Source: JAFKKS01 sp039808325
Lineage (GTDB): Bacteria; Pseudomonadota; Alphaproteobacteria; Rhizobiales; Xanthobacteraceae
DNA: 31,441 nucleotides
Assembly: GCA_039808325.1 (NCBI GenBank)
Contig: JBDHSU010000033.1
Coordinates: 1-31,441, forward strand
Reading direction: 5' to 3'
This document shows, in pieces, positions 6,494-13,878 of this stretch. The position numbers and the translations under genes were made by a program. Below the pieces are notes generated by a model. That model worked only from the letters and a program-made list of their open reading frames with translations, had not been told where the DNA came from and made no database searches. The first letter of the stretch is position 1, and each line of letters starts with the position of its first letter.

Positions 6494-8119
6494 TTATGTC
6501 TTCTTCACGTCCTTCACGTCGGTGAAGGCGATGCCGGGCGAGCGCTCGCGCGTGTAGTCGAGATAGAACTGATTGCGCGCGAGGAAGACCGGATCGCCGT
6601 CGAGATCGTCGGCGATCCCCGCGCTGTTGGCCTGCACGAAGGTATCGAGCGCCTTGCGGTCGTCGGCGCCGATCCAGCGCGCGAGCTGAAACTCCGGCAC
6701 ATCGAATCCGATTTCGACGCCGTATTCATTGGCGAGCCGGTCGCGCAGCACGTCGAGCTGCAACGGCCCGACGACGCCGACGAGCGCGGGCGAACCGTCG
6801 CGCGGGCGCAGCACCTGCACCACGCCCTCCTCCGCCAGTTCCTGCAGCGCGGCGTTGAGTTTCTTCGATTTCATCTTGTCGGTGAGCCGGACACGGCGAA
6901 GGATTTCCGCCGCGAAGCTCGGCACGCCGACGAAGTTGAAGTCCTCCCCCTCCGTCAGGGTATCGCCGATGCGCAGCGTTCCGTGATTGGGGATGCCGAC
7001 GACATCGCCGGCATACGCCTCGTCGGCGATGGCGCGGTCCTGCGCGAAGAAGAAGTGCGGCGCCGCGAGCGTCATCGGCTTGCCGGTGCGCACCAGCTTC
7101 GCCTTCATGCCGCGCTCGAGCTTGCCGGAGCACAAGCGCGCGAAGGCGATGCGGTCGCGATGCTTCGGGTCCATGTTCGCCTGAATCTTGAAGACGAAGG
7201 CGCTCATTGCCGGATCGGTCGCTTCGACCTTGCCCTTGTCGGCGGCTTGCGCGCGCGGCGGCGGCGCGTAGGCCGAAAGCACATCAAGGAGATCGCTGAC
7301 GCCGAAATTCTTCAGCGCCGAACCGAACAACACCGGCGTCAGATGTCCGTCGCGGAACGCGGCGAGGTCGAAAGGCTTCGACGCCTCCTTCACCAGTTCC
7401 AGCTCGTCGCCGATCGCGGCGCCGTCGAGCGTCGCGTTGACGGTATTGATCGCGCCGATGTCGATTTCGCGCGCCGGCACCGCCTTCGATCCGTCGCCCT
7501 CCATCAAGCGCACGGAGGACGACGAGAGGTCCGCGGTGCCGATGAAGTCGCGGCCGCGCCCGATCGGCCAGGTGACCGGCGTCGTGTCGAGCGCCAGCGT
7601 CTTCTCGATCTCGTCGAGAAGGTCGAGCGGATCGCGGCTCTCGCGATCCATCTTGTTGACGAAGGTGACGATCGGAATGTCACGCAGCCGGCAGACCTCG
7701 AACAGCTTGCGGGTTCGCGCCTCGATGCCGCGCGCCGCGTCGATCACCATCACCGCCGAGTCGACGGCGGTCAGCGTGCGATAGGTGTCGTCGGAAAAGT
7801 CCTCGTGGCCGGGCGTGTCGAGCAGGTTGAAGACGCAGCCTTGGTACTCGAACGTCATCACCGAGGTGACGACGGAGATACCGCGCTCGCGCTCGATCGC
7901 CATCCAGTCGGAGCGCGTCGAGCGCCGATCGCGTTTCGCCTTCACCTGTCCCGCCAAATTGATGGCGCCGCCGAACAGCAGCAGCTTCTCGGTCAGCGTG
8001 GTCTTGCCGGCGTCCGGGTGCGAGATGATGGCGAAGGTCCGGCGGCGGGCCACCTCGGCGGCGAGCGGCGACCCGCGCGAAGGCGCCGTTTCGGGAACAG
8101 TCATGGTCATTGCGGCCAT
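6494..8119 (-). CDS. prfC: Peptide chain release factor 3 (RF3)
   Basis: RF3 is a translational GTPase that ejects RF1/RF2 from the ribosome after peptide release. The 541-residue protein matches family length. The P-loop SHPDAGKTTLTEKLL lies near residues 33-47, the switch region has RERGISV, then DTPGHEDFSDDTYRTL and the guanine box NKMD. Domains II and III follow. Three in-frame ATGs occur within the first six codons and none has a good Shine-Dalgarno; the first is given, and the true start may be residue 4 or 6. The gene is divergent from the alpha/beta hydrolase across 70 bp, and converges with the solute-binding protein at the palindromic repeat. Confidence 0.97.
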   Translation of the reverse strand: MAAMTMTVPETAPSRGSPLAAEVARRRTFAIISHPDAGKTTLTEKLLLFGGAINLAGQVKAKRDRRSTRSDWMAIERERGISVVTSVMTFEYQGCVFNLLDTPGHEDFSDDTYRTLTAVDSAVMVIDAARGIEARTRKLFEVCRLRDIPIVTFVNKMDRESRDPLDLLDEIEKTLALDTTPVTWPIGRGRDFIGTADLSSSSVRLMEGDGSKAVPAREIDIGAINTVNATLDGAAIGDELELVKEASKPFDLAAFRDGHLTPVLFGSALKNFGVSDLLDVLSAYAPPPRAQAADKGKVEATDPAMSAFVFKIQANMDPKHRDRIAFARLCSGKLERGMKAKLVRTGKPMTLAAPHFFFAQDRAIADEAYAGDVVGIPNHGTLRIGDTLTEGEDFNFVGVPSFAAEILRRVRLTDKMKSKKLNAALQELAEEGVVQVLRPRDGSPALVGVVGPLQLDVLRDRLANEYGVEIGFDVPEFQLARWIGADDRKALDTFVQANSAGIADDLDGDPVFLARNQFYLDYTRERSPGIAFTDVKDVKKT

Positions 8120-8189
8120 GTGGCAGGGAACGGTCCTTCGGGCAAGAGCCGTGCTAGTCTCGTCGGGTGAAAATCCGAGGCAACCGACA

Positions 8190-9083
8190 ATGCTGAAACA
8201 TGTCGAGGCCGGCGTTCTCGACCTCGCTTATGCGGAATCCGGGGACGCCAACGGCTGGCCGGTCGTGCTGCTGCACGGCTTTCCCTATGACATCCATAGC
8301 TACGACGACGTCGCTCCCCGCCTCGCCGCCAAGGGCGCCCGCGTCGTCGTCCCCTATCTGCGGGGCTACGGGCCGACGCGCTTCCTCTCGCCGGCCACGC
8401 CGCGCTCGGGGGAGCAAGCGGCATTGGGGGCCGACCTTCTCGCATTGCTCGACGCCCTGAACATCCCTTCGGCCGTGCTCGCGGGCTACGACTGGGGCGG
8501 CCGCGCCGCCTGCATCGTCGCCGCGCTGTGGCCGGAGCGCGCCCGCGGCCTCGTTTCGGTCAACAGCTACAACATCCAGGACATCGCCCGCTCCGGCGAG
8601 CCGCAGCGCCCGGAGAACGAGCACCGGCATTGGTACCAGTACTATTTTCACGGCGAGCGCGGCCGCGCCGGGTTGGCGCAGAACCGCAAGGCGTTCTGCA
8701 AGCTCCTGTGGCAACTCTGGTCGCCCACCTGGGCGTTCGACGACGCGACTTACGAGCGGACGGCGGAAGCGTTCGACAATCCCGACTTCGTCGACGTCGT
8801 GATCCAGTCGTACCGGCACCGCTATGCGCTCGTTCCGGGCGATCCCGCCTATGCCGCAATCGAACGGCGGCTTGCCGCGCAGCCACCCATCACGGTCCCG
8901 GCGATCACGATCGACGGCGCCGCCGACGGCGTGATGGGCATCGGCGGAACGGCAAGGCACGCCCGCAAATTCACCGGCCGGCATGAGCACCGCGTCATCG
9001 ACAATGTCGGGCACAACCCGCCGCAGGAGGCCCCCGCCGCGTTCGCCGATGCGGTGCTCGCCGTCGCGGCGTGGACGCGGTGA
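8190..9083 (+). CDS. Alpha/beta hydrolase, epoxide hydrolase/haloalkane dehalogenase-like
   Basis: A 297-residue alpha/beta-fold hydrolase. The oxyanion segment HGFP is at residues 29-32. The nucleophile elbow reads GYDWGG with Asp101, where lipases and esterases have Ser. An Asp nucleophile in this context is typical of epoxide hydrolases and haloalkane/haloacetate dehalogenases. The catalytic His is likely His275 in NVGHNPPQE, and the cap domain lies between about 130 and 220. The substrate cannot be told from sequence. The ATG with GAGG 9 nt upstream was chosen; the reading frame is open far upstream, antisense to prfC, but nothing there resembles the family. Confidence 0.88.
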   Translation: MLKHVEAGVLDLAYAESGDANGWPVVLLHGFPYDIHSYDDVAPRLAAKGARVVVPYLRGYGPTRFLSPATPRSGEQAALGADLLALLDALNIPSAVLAGYDWGGRAACIVAALWPERARGLVSVNSYNIQDIARSGEPQRPENEHRHWYQYYFHGERGRAGLAQNRKAFCKLLWQLWSPTWAFDDATYERTAEAFDNPDFVDVVIQSYRHRYALVPGDPAYAAIERRLAAQPPITVPAITIDGAADGVMGIGGTARHARKFTGRHEHRVIDNVGHNPPQEAPAAFADAVLAVAAWTR

Positions 9084-9099
9084 GATCCGCCCGCCCCTC

Positions 9100-9183
9100 A
9101 TCGCCGGACTTGCCCCGACGATCCCGCTTAGGCGGGCGCGCCACCTCTTGAATCGTGACGGCCGGGACAGGCCCGGCCATGAC
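9100..9183. repeat. Dispersed palindromic repeat, degenerate relative of the 6408 element
   Basis: Three hairpins in a row: an imperfect ATCGCCGG / CCCGACGAT pair (9100-9122), CCCGC-TTAG-GCGGG (9123-9136) and GGCCGGG-ACAGG-CCCGGCC (9160-9178), followed by ATGAC. The order and the terminal CATGAC match the 6408-6490 element. It lies between the hydrolase and the converging ArsC-like gene. Confidence 0.7.
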
Positions 9184-9210
9184 AACGGACGTGCCAGCGC
9201 GAAGGCGCCG

Positions 9211-9573
9211 TCATCCCTTCGCCTTCACCGCCCTCTCATACTCCTCGGCCTTGAAGCCGAGGAGGAACCTGTCGCGGCCGAGATCGAGCACCGGCCGTTT
9301 GATCATCGAGGGCTGCTCCAGCATCATCGCGATCGCCTTCGCTTTCGTGACGCCTTCCTTCTGCGCATCGGGAAGTTTCTTGAAGGTCGCGCTGTTGCGG
9401 TTGAACACCGCCTCCCATCCGAGCGCCTTGCACCAGGTCTCCAGGTCGTCGCGGGTAAAGCCGTCTTTCGTCTTGAAGTCGTGAAAGGTGTAATCGACCT
9501 TGCGGCTCTCGAGCCACGCCCGCGCCTTCTTCACCGTGTCGCAGTTGCGGATGCCGTACATCGCGATGGGCAT
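9211..9573 (-). CDS. ArsC/Spx-superfamily protein (YffB-like)
   Basis: A 120-residue thioredoxin-fold protein of the arsenate-reductase-like superfamily. The N-terminal YGIRNCDTVKKARAWL, with the single Cys11, is the signature of the YffB branch. The C-terminal part has IKRPVLDLG, where the ArsC family has its conserved Arg-Pro. YffB-like proteins are not proven arsenate reductases; a glutathione-dependent thiol role is usually suggested. No arsenic-resistance genes are adjacent, so an arsenate role is not supported by context. A second ATG at codon 5 is possible. It is transcribed alone, converging with the hydrolase across a palindromic repeat. Confidence 0.9.
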   Translation of the reverse strand: MPIAMYGIRNCDTVKKARAWLESRKVDYTFHDFKTKDGFTRDDLETWCKALGWEAVFNRNSATFKKLPDAQKEGVTKAKAIAMMLEQPSMIKRPVLDLGRDRFLLGFKAEEYERAVKAKG

Positions 9574-9685
9574 GTGGATTCGCCTTCGTCTGCCGCGTTC
9601 GGAAAACCTTAGCGCGACGGATCGGCCTGGGAAAGATTTCGACGCAGCGACGACGACAGCCGCCGACGCTCTTCCCTGGGGCCTG

Positions 9686-9702
9686 ATTCAACGGTGTTGA
9701 AT
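9686..9702. promoter_or_regulatory. 17-bp palindrome with the same arms as the ArsR operator
   Basis: ATTCAAC-GGT-GTTGAAT. The 7-bp arms are identical to those of the palindrome over the arsR start codon, but the spacer is 3 bp instead of 6. It lies between the DUF899 gene and the ArsC-like gene, 113 bp upstream of the latter. Outer GGGGC/GCCCC bases could extend it into a hairpin, so it may be an RNA structure instead. Confidence 0.35.
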
Positions 9703-9734
9703 GAGCCCCCCCGCTCTTCTTACTGTTTGACCGC

Positions 9735-9763
9735 GATCCGAAAACCGGATTCCCTTTCGGATC
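9735..9763. repeat. Palindromic repeat overlapping the DUF899 stop codon
   Basis: Perfect 9-bp arms GATCCGAAA (9735-9743) and TTTCGGATC (9755-9763) around an 11-nt spacer containing ACCGG, followed by ATGC. It resembles the GGATCATGC-type repeats common in Hyphomicrobiales. Its right arm supplies two bases of the DUF899 stop codon (9762-9764). It may act as the operon's 3' hairpin. Confidence 0.65.
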
Positions 9764-10511
9764 ATGCCCTCTCGCCGTCCTTATTCCGAAAGGCCGCCTC
9801 TCCCGCGTCGGAGACCCTGACCCATTCGGGGTCGGGCGCGGCGCCGGGAACGTAGCTGTCGTTCCAGTTCCACCATTTGTAGGGCCGGCTCTGCGGATAG
9901 CCCTCGGGCGAGTCCTCCCAGATCTCCTGACGGCCGAGCGCCGTCATGTCGAGGTAACTCCAGACGGTGCCCATCGCCTCGTCGCCGCGGCCGTTGATGA
10001 AATACGTGCGGAAGATCCGCTCGCCGTCGCGAATGAAGGCATTGTGGCCGTGCCATTCGTCGACATCGAAGTCGGCGTCGAAGCTATCGGTGATTGTATA
10101 CCAGGGGATGTGCTCCCACCCCATCCGCGCTTTCAACCGCGCGATATCCGCTTGCGGCGCACGCGACGCGTAGACCAACGTCGTGTCGCGCGCGTTCAAG
10201 TGGACGAGATTGGAGACCTGGTCCGCGCCGAGCGAACAGCCGATGCAGCCATGCTCCGGCCAGCCATGCACGCCGGGCTCGAAGAAGGCGCGATAGACGA
10301 CAAGCTGCCGCCGCCCGTCGAACAGATCGTGCAAGGACTTTTTGCCGGACGGCCCGTCGAAAACGTAAGCCTTGTCGACCGCCATCCAGGGCATCCTGCG
10401 CCGCTCGGCCGCGAGCGCGTCGCGCGCCCGGGTCATCGCCTTCTCCTTGACGAGGAGCTTTTCGCGCGCGGCCGTCCACTCCCGCGGCGATACGATCGGT
10501 CGTGTTTGCAT
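9762..10511 (-). CDS. DUF899 thioredoxin-like protein
   Basis: A 249-residue protein of the DUF899 (AhpC/TSA-like, thioredoxin-fold) family of unknown activity. The start after GGAGAG, giving MQTRPIVSPREWTAAREKLL, is preferred over an upstream ATG because this is where the family begins. A Cys pair lies in HGCIGCSLGADQV (Cys89, Cys92), in the position of a peroxiredoxin-like redox site. The WYTITDSFDADFDVDEWHGHNAF segment and the aromatic WWNWNDSY end are family features. It is the third gene of arsR - SRPBCC - DUF899, 54 bp after the SRPBCC gene. I recall this combination from other genomes, but its substrate is unknown. Its last codons overlap a palindromic repeat. Confidence 0.9.
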   Translation of the reverse strand: MQTRPIVSPREWTAAREKLLVKEKAMTRARDALAAERRRMPWMAVDKAYVFDGPSGKKSLHDLFDGRRQLVVYRAFFEPGVHGWPEHGCIGCSLGADQVSNLVHLNARDTTLVYASRAPQADIARLKARMGWEHIPWYTITDSFDADFDVDEWHGHNAFIRDGERIFRTYFINGRGDEAMGTVWSYLDMTALGRQEIWEDSPEGYPQSRPYKWWNWNDSYVPGAAPDPEWVRVSDAGEAAFRNKDGERA

Positions 10512-10565
10512 GAGACGCTCTCCTTCTTCTGACCTCTCCACCGGCTTGCTGACTGTCGCCGCCGG

Positions 10566-11099
10566 TCACGCCGGCAGGCGACGCTCGTATTCCGCCTTGA
10601 GGCGGCTCCAGCCGTCCCAGAACGGCTCCGGCTCCCTGCCGTGCAGGCGCGCGGCAAGGACATCGAGATGCATGTGCCAACCGGCGCTGACGTTGAGGCG
10701 CGTCGAGCGCTCGGCGATGCGACGGTGCGTGACGGTCAGCAGCACGCCATGGTCCTGCTGCTTCAGTTCGAACGTGACGCCGTCCGTGCCGCCCCAGGTG
10801 ATGCCGAGCCTGCGGGGCGGATCGAGCTCCGTGATCGTACCGCGCATCCGATGCTCGTCCGAAAAGCCGTCCGGACGCAGGCCGGGCGGATCCGTCAGCT
10901 CGTCGTTGCGCCAGACAAGTTCGAACGCGGACCCGACCTTCATTTCCATATCGCCCGAGGCCAGCCACTGACGGCGTAGATCGCTCTCGGTGAGGTATGC
11001 CCAAACCCGATCGATCGTTCCCGGCAGGCGGCGATGGATCGTCAGCGTCATCGGCTCGGTGAGTTCGCCATAGGCGCTCACGGTCGCGCGCTCGCTCAT
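10566..11099 (-). CDS. SRPBCC / AHSA1-like protein
   Basis: A 177-residue START-like (AHSA1, activator of Hsp90 ATPase homologue) protein, a helix-grip fold that binds hydrophobic ligands. The opening RRLPGTIDRVWAYLTESDLRRQWLASGDMEM, the ITELDPPRRLGITWGG middle and the Trp-rich end HMHLDVLAARLHG are typical of the AHSA1-type partners of ArsR regulators. The start codon overlaps the arsR stop (ATGA, 11096-11099) with AAGGAG upstream, so translation is probably coupled. The ligand is unknown. It is under control of the arsR promoter. Confidence 0.92.
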   Translation of the reverse strand: MSERATVSAYGELTEPMTLTIHRRLPGTIDRVWAYLTESDLRRQWLASGDMEMKVGSAFELVWRNDELTDPPGLRPDGFSDEHRMRGTITELDPPRRLGITWGGTDGVTFELKQQDHGVLLTVTHRRIAERSTRLNVSAGWHMHLDVLAARLHGREPEPFWDGWSRLKAEYERRLPA

Positions 11100-11470
11100 T
11101 GCGTCTCTCCTTCGGATCGGGGGGATCTGGAGGCCTCCTGGGCACCTTCCGCGCGGAGGAGCCGCGCGAGGATATCGAGGCGACCGGTCCAGAATTTCTC
11201 GTAGAAGCTCAGCCACTCATGCGCGTTGGCGAGCGGCCCGGGGTCGAGGCGGCACAGATGCCTGCGCCCGCGCACCTCGCGGCGGATCAGGCCGGCGCTT
11301 TCCAGCACCTTGATGTGCTTGGAGGCGGCGGCAAGCGAGATGGCGAAGGGCCCGGCCAATTGGCCGACCGTCCGCTCCCCTCCCGCCAGTTCGCGCAGCA
11401 TCCGCCGCCGCGTCGCATCGCCAAGGGCGTGAAAGACAGTATCGAGTGCGGGCGCATGATATTCAACCAT
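11096..11470 (-). CDS. ArsR-family winged-helix repressor
   Basis: A 124-residue ArsR/SmtB-type regulator: ALGDATRRRMLRELAGGERTVGQLAGPFAISLAAASKHIKVLESAGLIRREVRGRRHLCRLDP is the winged helix-turn-helix. Only one Cys (in HLCRL) is present and no CxC metal motif, so it is more likely one of the non-metal ArsR proteins that travel with SRPBCC genes. The ATG sits 7 bp after a -10 box and inside an inverted repeat, with no Shine-Dalgarno, so the transcript is probably leaderless. It heads the operon with the SRPBCC and DUF899 genes and is expected to repress itself. Confidence 0.94.
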   Translation of the reverse strand: MVEYHAPALDTVFHALGDATRRRMLRELAGGERTVGQLAGPFAISLAAASKHIKVLESAGLIRREVRGRRHLCRLDPGPLANAHEWLSFYEKFWTGRLDILARLLRAEGAQEASRSPRSEGETQ

Positions 11471-11480
11471 ACTGTTGAAT
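11461..11480. promoter_or_regulatory. Operator 1 over the arsR start codon and -10 edge
   Basis: ATTCAACCATACTGTTGAAT has perfect 7-bp arms and a 6-bp spacer (TCAAC-N6-GTTGA core). It covers the arsR ATG (11468-11470) and three bases of the -10 box. Same core and spacing as operator 2, centre to centre 39 bp. Binding here would block transcription start. Confidence 0.7.
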
Positions 11481-11505
11481 ATAACTTGGGCACCCTTATT
11501 GTCAA
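11478..11505 (-). promoter_or_regulatory. Sigma70-type promoter of the arsR operon
   Basis: Read on the minus strand: -35 TTGACA (11505-11500), 16-bp spacer, -10 TATATT (11483-11478). This is the best housekeeping promoter match in the window. Only 7 bases separate the -10 from the arsR ATG, so transcription should begin at or next to the A of the ATG. Confidence 0.75.
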
Positions 11506-11517
11506 CCGATCGGTTGA
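11502..11517. promoter_or_regulatory. Operator 2 over the -35 box of the arsR promoter
   Basis: TCAACCGATCGGTTGA is a perfect 16-bp palindrome with the same TCAAC-N6-GTTGA core as operator 1. It overlaps four bases of the -35 box. Confidence 0.7.
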
Positions 11518-11780
11518 ATAATTTTCAAGCAGCAGGTTCCGTGATCTCCACGCGCGGAGTGTTGCAGGCTGAACGGAGAGCCTATGTTCCAGAGCGGACT
11601 TCCGCCGTAAGGCGAATGCCGTGAACATCCCGACGCCCCAACCCAATTCGAAAGCCACCGCGCGGCCGCCCTCGTCCGCCCCCGAAAGCGACGAAGTACC
11701 CCACTCAAGCTGAGACCCAAGCGCGCGGTCTTGCCGCCACTGGCGAGCCCGCCGCCAACGAAACGTCCGGAGAGCATTGC
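11518..11780. other. Gap between arsR promoter and yghU, no gene seen
   Basis: I find no protein with recognisable family features here, no RNA gene and no convincing promoter. A GGAGAG Shine-Dalgarno for yghU lies at its right end. A long open frame on the minus strand continues through it from antisense of yghU and is judged a composition artefact. Confidence 0.5.
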
Positions 11781-12662
11781 ATGACCGACGACAACGAATA
11801 CGTCCCGCCGAAGGTTTGGACCTGGGACAAGGCCAGCGGCGGCAGGTTCGCCAACATCAACCGTCCGGTCGCCGGTTCCACGCACGAGAAGGAACTGCCC
11901 GTCGGCAAGCACCCGATCCAACTCTATTCGCTGGGGACGCCGAACGGCCAGAAGGTCACCATCATGCTCGAGGAATTGCTCGCGAGCGGTCACAAGGGCG
12001 CCGAATACGACGCCTGGCTGATCAAGATCAGCGACGGCGACCAGTTCGGCTCCGGCTTCGTCGCGGTCAACCCGAACTCGAAAATTCCGGCGATGGTGGA
12101 CCGCAGCGGGCCGAAACCCATCCGCGTGTTCGAGTCCGGCGCCATGCTGGTGTATCTGGCGGAAAAGTTCGGCGCGTTCCTGCCCACGGAGCCGTCGGCA
12201 CGCGCCGAAACGCTCTCCTGGCTGTTCTGGCAGATGGGCGCCGCGCCTTTCCTCGGCGGCGGGTTCGGACACTTCTACGCCTATGCGCCGACGAAGCAGG
12301 AATATCCGATCAACCGCTACGCCATGGAAGTGAAGCGCCAGCTCGACGTCCTCGACCGGCGCCTCGCCGACAACGAATTCGTGGCCGGCCGCGAATACAC
12401 CATCGCCGACATGGCGATCTGGCCCTGGTACGGCGGCCTGGTGAAGGGCTGGCTGTACGGCGAATCCGCGACCTTCCTGAGCGTGAAGGACTACAAGAAC
12501 GTCGTGCGCTGGACCGAACAGATTTTCGCCCGCCCGGCGGTCACGCGCGGCCGCAAGGTCAACCGCATCTCCGGCGAGCCCGCAAGCCAGCTTCACGAAC
12601 GCCACGACGCGAGCGACTTCGACACCAGGACGCAGGACAAGATCGCCGGCGCGCAATCCTGA
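11781..12662 (+). CDS. yghU: Glutathione-dependent disulfide-bond reductase YghU
   Basis: A 293-residue Nu-class glutathione transferase homologue that, in E. coli, reduces disulfides using two bound glutathiones and shows little classical transferase activity. Similarity to E. coli YghU is high along the whole length: VWTWDKASGGRFANINRPVAG, LPVGKHPIQLYSLGTPNGQK, NPNSKIPAM, FESGAMLVYLAEKFG, GAAPFLGGGFGHFYAYAP, EYTIADMAIWPWYGG and the end QLHERHDASDF. The TPN segment near residues 52-54 replaces the usual catalytic Tyr/Ser/Cys. The ATG follows GGAGAG by 6 nt. It is a single gene, divergent from the arsR operon, with a GC-rich hairpin (12683-12706) after its stop. Confidence 0.96.
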   Translation: MTDDNEYVPPKVWTWDKASGGRFANINRPVAGSTHEKELPVGKHPIQLYSLGTPNGQKVTIMLEELLASGHKGAEYDAWLIKISDGDQFGSGFVAVNPNSKIPAMVDRSGPKPIRVFESGAMLVYLAEKFGAFLPTEPSARAETLSWLFWQMGAAPFLGGGFGHFYAYAPTKQEYPINRYAMEVKRQLDVLDRRLADNEFVAGREYTIADMAIWPWYGGLVKGWLYGESATFLSVKDYKNVVRWTEQIFARPAVTRGRKVNRISGEPASQLHERHDASDFDTRTQDKIAGAQS

Positions 12663-12723
12663 CCCCGCCTTCGGCCGCGCGGCCGGCTTGGCCTGTCAGG
12701 CCGGCGTGTCGTAGGAAGGTGGA

Positions 12724-13842
12724 ATGTCTGAAAAGATTCGCGTCGCCGTCCTCTATGGTGGTCGATCCGGTGAACATGAGGTGTCGCTGCGCTCGGCGGC
12801 ATCCGTGATCCGGCATCTCGACCGCGCGCGCTTCGACGTCATCCCCGTCAGCATCGACAAGAGCGGACGCTGGCAATGGAACGACCTGCGCCGCCTCGAT
12901 CAATCGAACGCCGACGTCTTGCCGATTTTCGCCGACGCGCCGGAGATACGGCTGGCGACGGGACCGGCCGGGCGCTGCGCCGTGACGCCGATCGCCGGGA
13001 CGCCGGCGCCGCTCGCGATCGACGTTATCTTCCCGGTGGTGCACGGCCCGCTTTGCGAGGACGGCGCGCTGCAGGGGCTGCTCGACCTCGCGGACGTTGC
13101 TTATGTGGGATCGGGCGTGCTCGGCTCCGCGGTGAGCATGGACAAGGACGTCGCCAAGCGCCTCGCCGAAAGCGCCGGCATTCCGACCGCGCCCTATCGG
13201 GCCCTCACCCGCAAGGCGTTCATGCGGGACCGGGACGCGCTTCTCGCGGCGCTGTCCGCCGCGCTCGAACTCCCGGTTTTCGTCAAGCCCTGCAACATGG
13301 GATCGAGCGTCGGCGTTCACAAAGTCAAAACCTGGGACGCGCTCGGTCCGGCGCTCGATGACGCCTTCCGCTACGATCTCAAGGTGCTGGTCGAGCAAGG
13401 CATCGACGCGCGCGAGATCGAGGTGGCGGTGCTGGAGGGCGAGCCGGCCTTCGTCAGCCTCGCCAGCGAATTGCGGCCGAACCCGCAGCACGAATTCTAC
13501 TCCTACGAAGCGAAATATCTCGACCCCGAAGGCGCGCATGTCGACCTGCCGGCGAAGATCGACGCCGGGCAGATGGAGCGCGTGCGCGCGCTGGCGGCCG
13601 ACGCCTTCACGGTGCTCGGATGCAACGATCTCGCCCGCGTCGATTTCTTCCTCGACCGGCAAAGCGGCGACTTCTACTTCAACGAGATCAACACCCTGCC
13701 CGGCTTCACCTCGATCAGCATGTATCCGAAGATGATGGAGGCGTCCGGCGTGCCCTATGGCGAGCTGTTGACGCGCCTCATCGGCCTCGCGCTCGAGCGG
13801 CACCGGGAACGTCGGTCCCTGACGCGGGATTATGCGAGTTAG
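12724..13842 (+). CDS. ddl: D-alanine--D-alanine ligase
   Basis: Ddl joins two D-alanines with ATP for peptidoglycan precursors, in the cytoplasm. The 372-residue length and the opening VAVLYGGRSGEHEVSLRSAASV suit the DdlA-type branch. The N-terminal domain carries HGPLCEDG (commonly HGxxGEDG, so a Cys replaces the usual Gly) and DKDVAKRL. The ATP-grasp core has VFVKPCNMGSSVGVHKV and EIEVAVLEG. The metal-binding end is RVDFF and FNEINTLPGFT. It stands alone here and not in a division/cell-wall cluster, so a second ddl with murB/ftsQ elsewhere is possible. GGAAGGTGG precedes the ATG. Confidence 0.96.
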   Translation: MSEKIRVAVLYGGRSGEHEVSLRSAASVIRHLDRARFDVIPVSIDKSGRWQWNDLRRLDQSNADVLPIFADAPEIRLATGPAGRCAVTPIAGTPAPLAIDVIFPVVHGPLCEDGALQGLLDLADVAYVGSGVLGSAVSMDKDVAKRLAESAGIPTAPYRALTRKAFMRDRDALLAALSAALELPVFVKPCNMGSSVGVHKVKTWDALGPALDDAFRYDLKVLVEQGIDAREIEVAVLEGEPAFVSLASELRPNPQHEFYSYEAKYLDPEGAHVDLPAKIDAGQMERVRALAADAFTVLGCNDLARVDFFLDRQSGDFYFNEINTLPGFTSISMYPKMMEASGVPYGELLTRLIGLALERHRERRSLTRDYAS

Positions 13843-13878
13843 GCACGGAGACGGTGACAACCTCCACAGGGGGGATGA

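Noticed and set aside
6458..8170. A 570-codon open frame on the plus strand opposite prfC
   Set aside because: It is rich in Arg, Ala, Asp and Val with no fold or motif, and lies fully antisense to a clear RF3. Long antisense frames are expected in G+C-rich DNA.
9211..9573. Arsenate reductase with the nearby ArsR as an ars operon
   Set aside because: The protein is of the YffB branch, the two genes are 1.5 kb apart in separate transcripts, no arsB/acr3 is present, and the ArsR lacks the Cys metal motif.
11502..12656. A 384-codon minus-strand frame from the arsR promoter across yghU
   Set aside because: Antisense to yghU, no domain; its 3' part would run over the operator sites.
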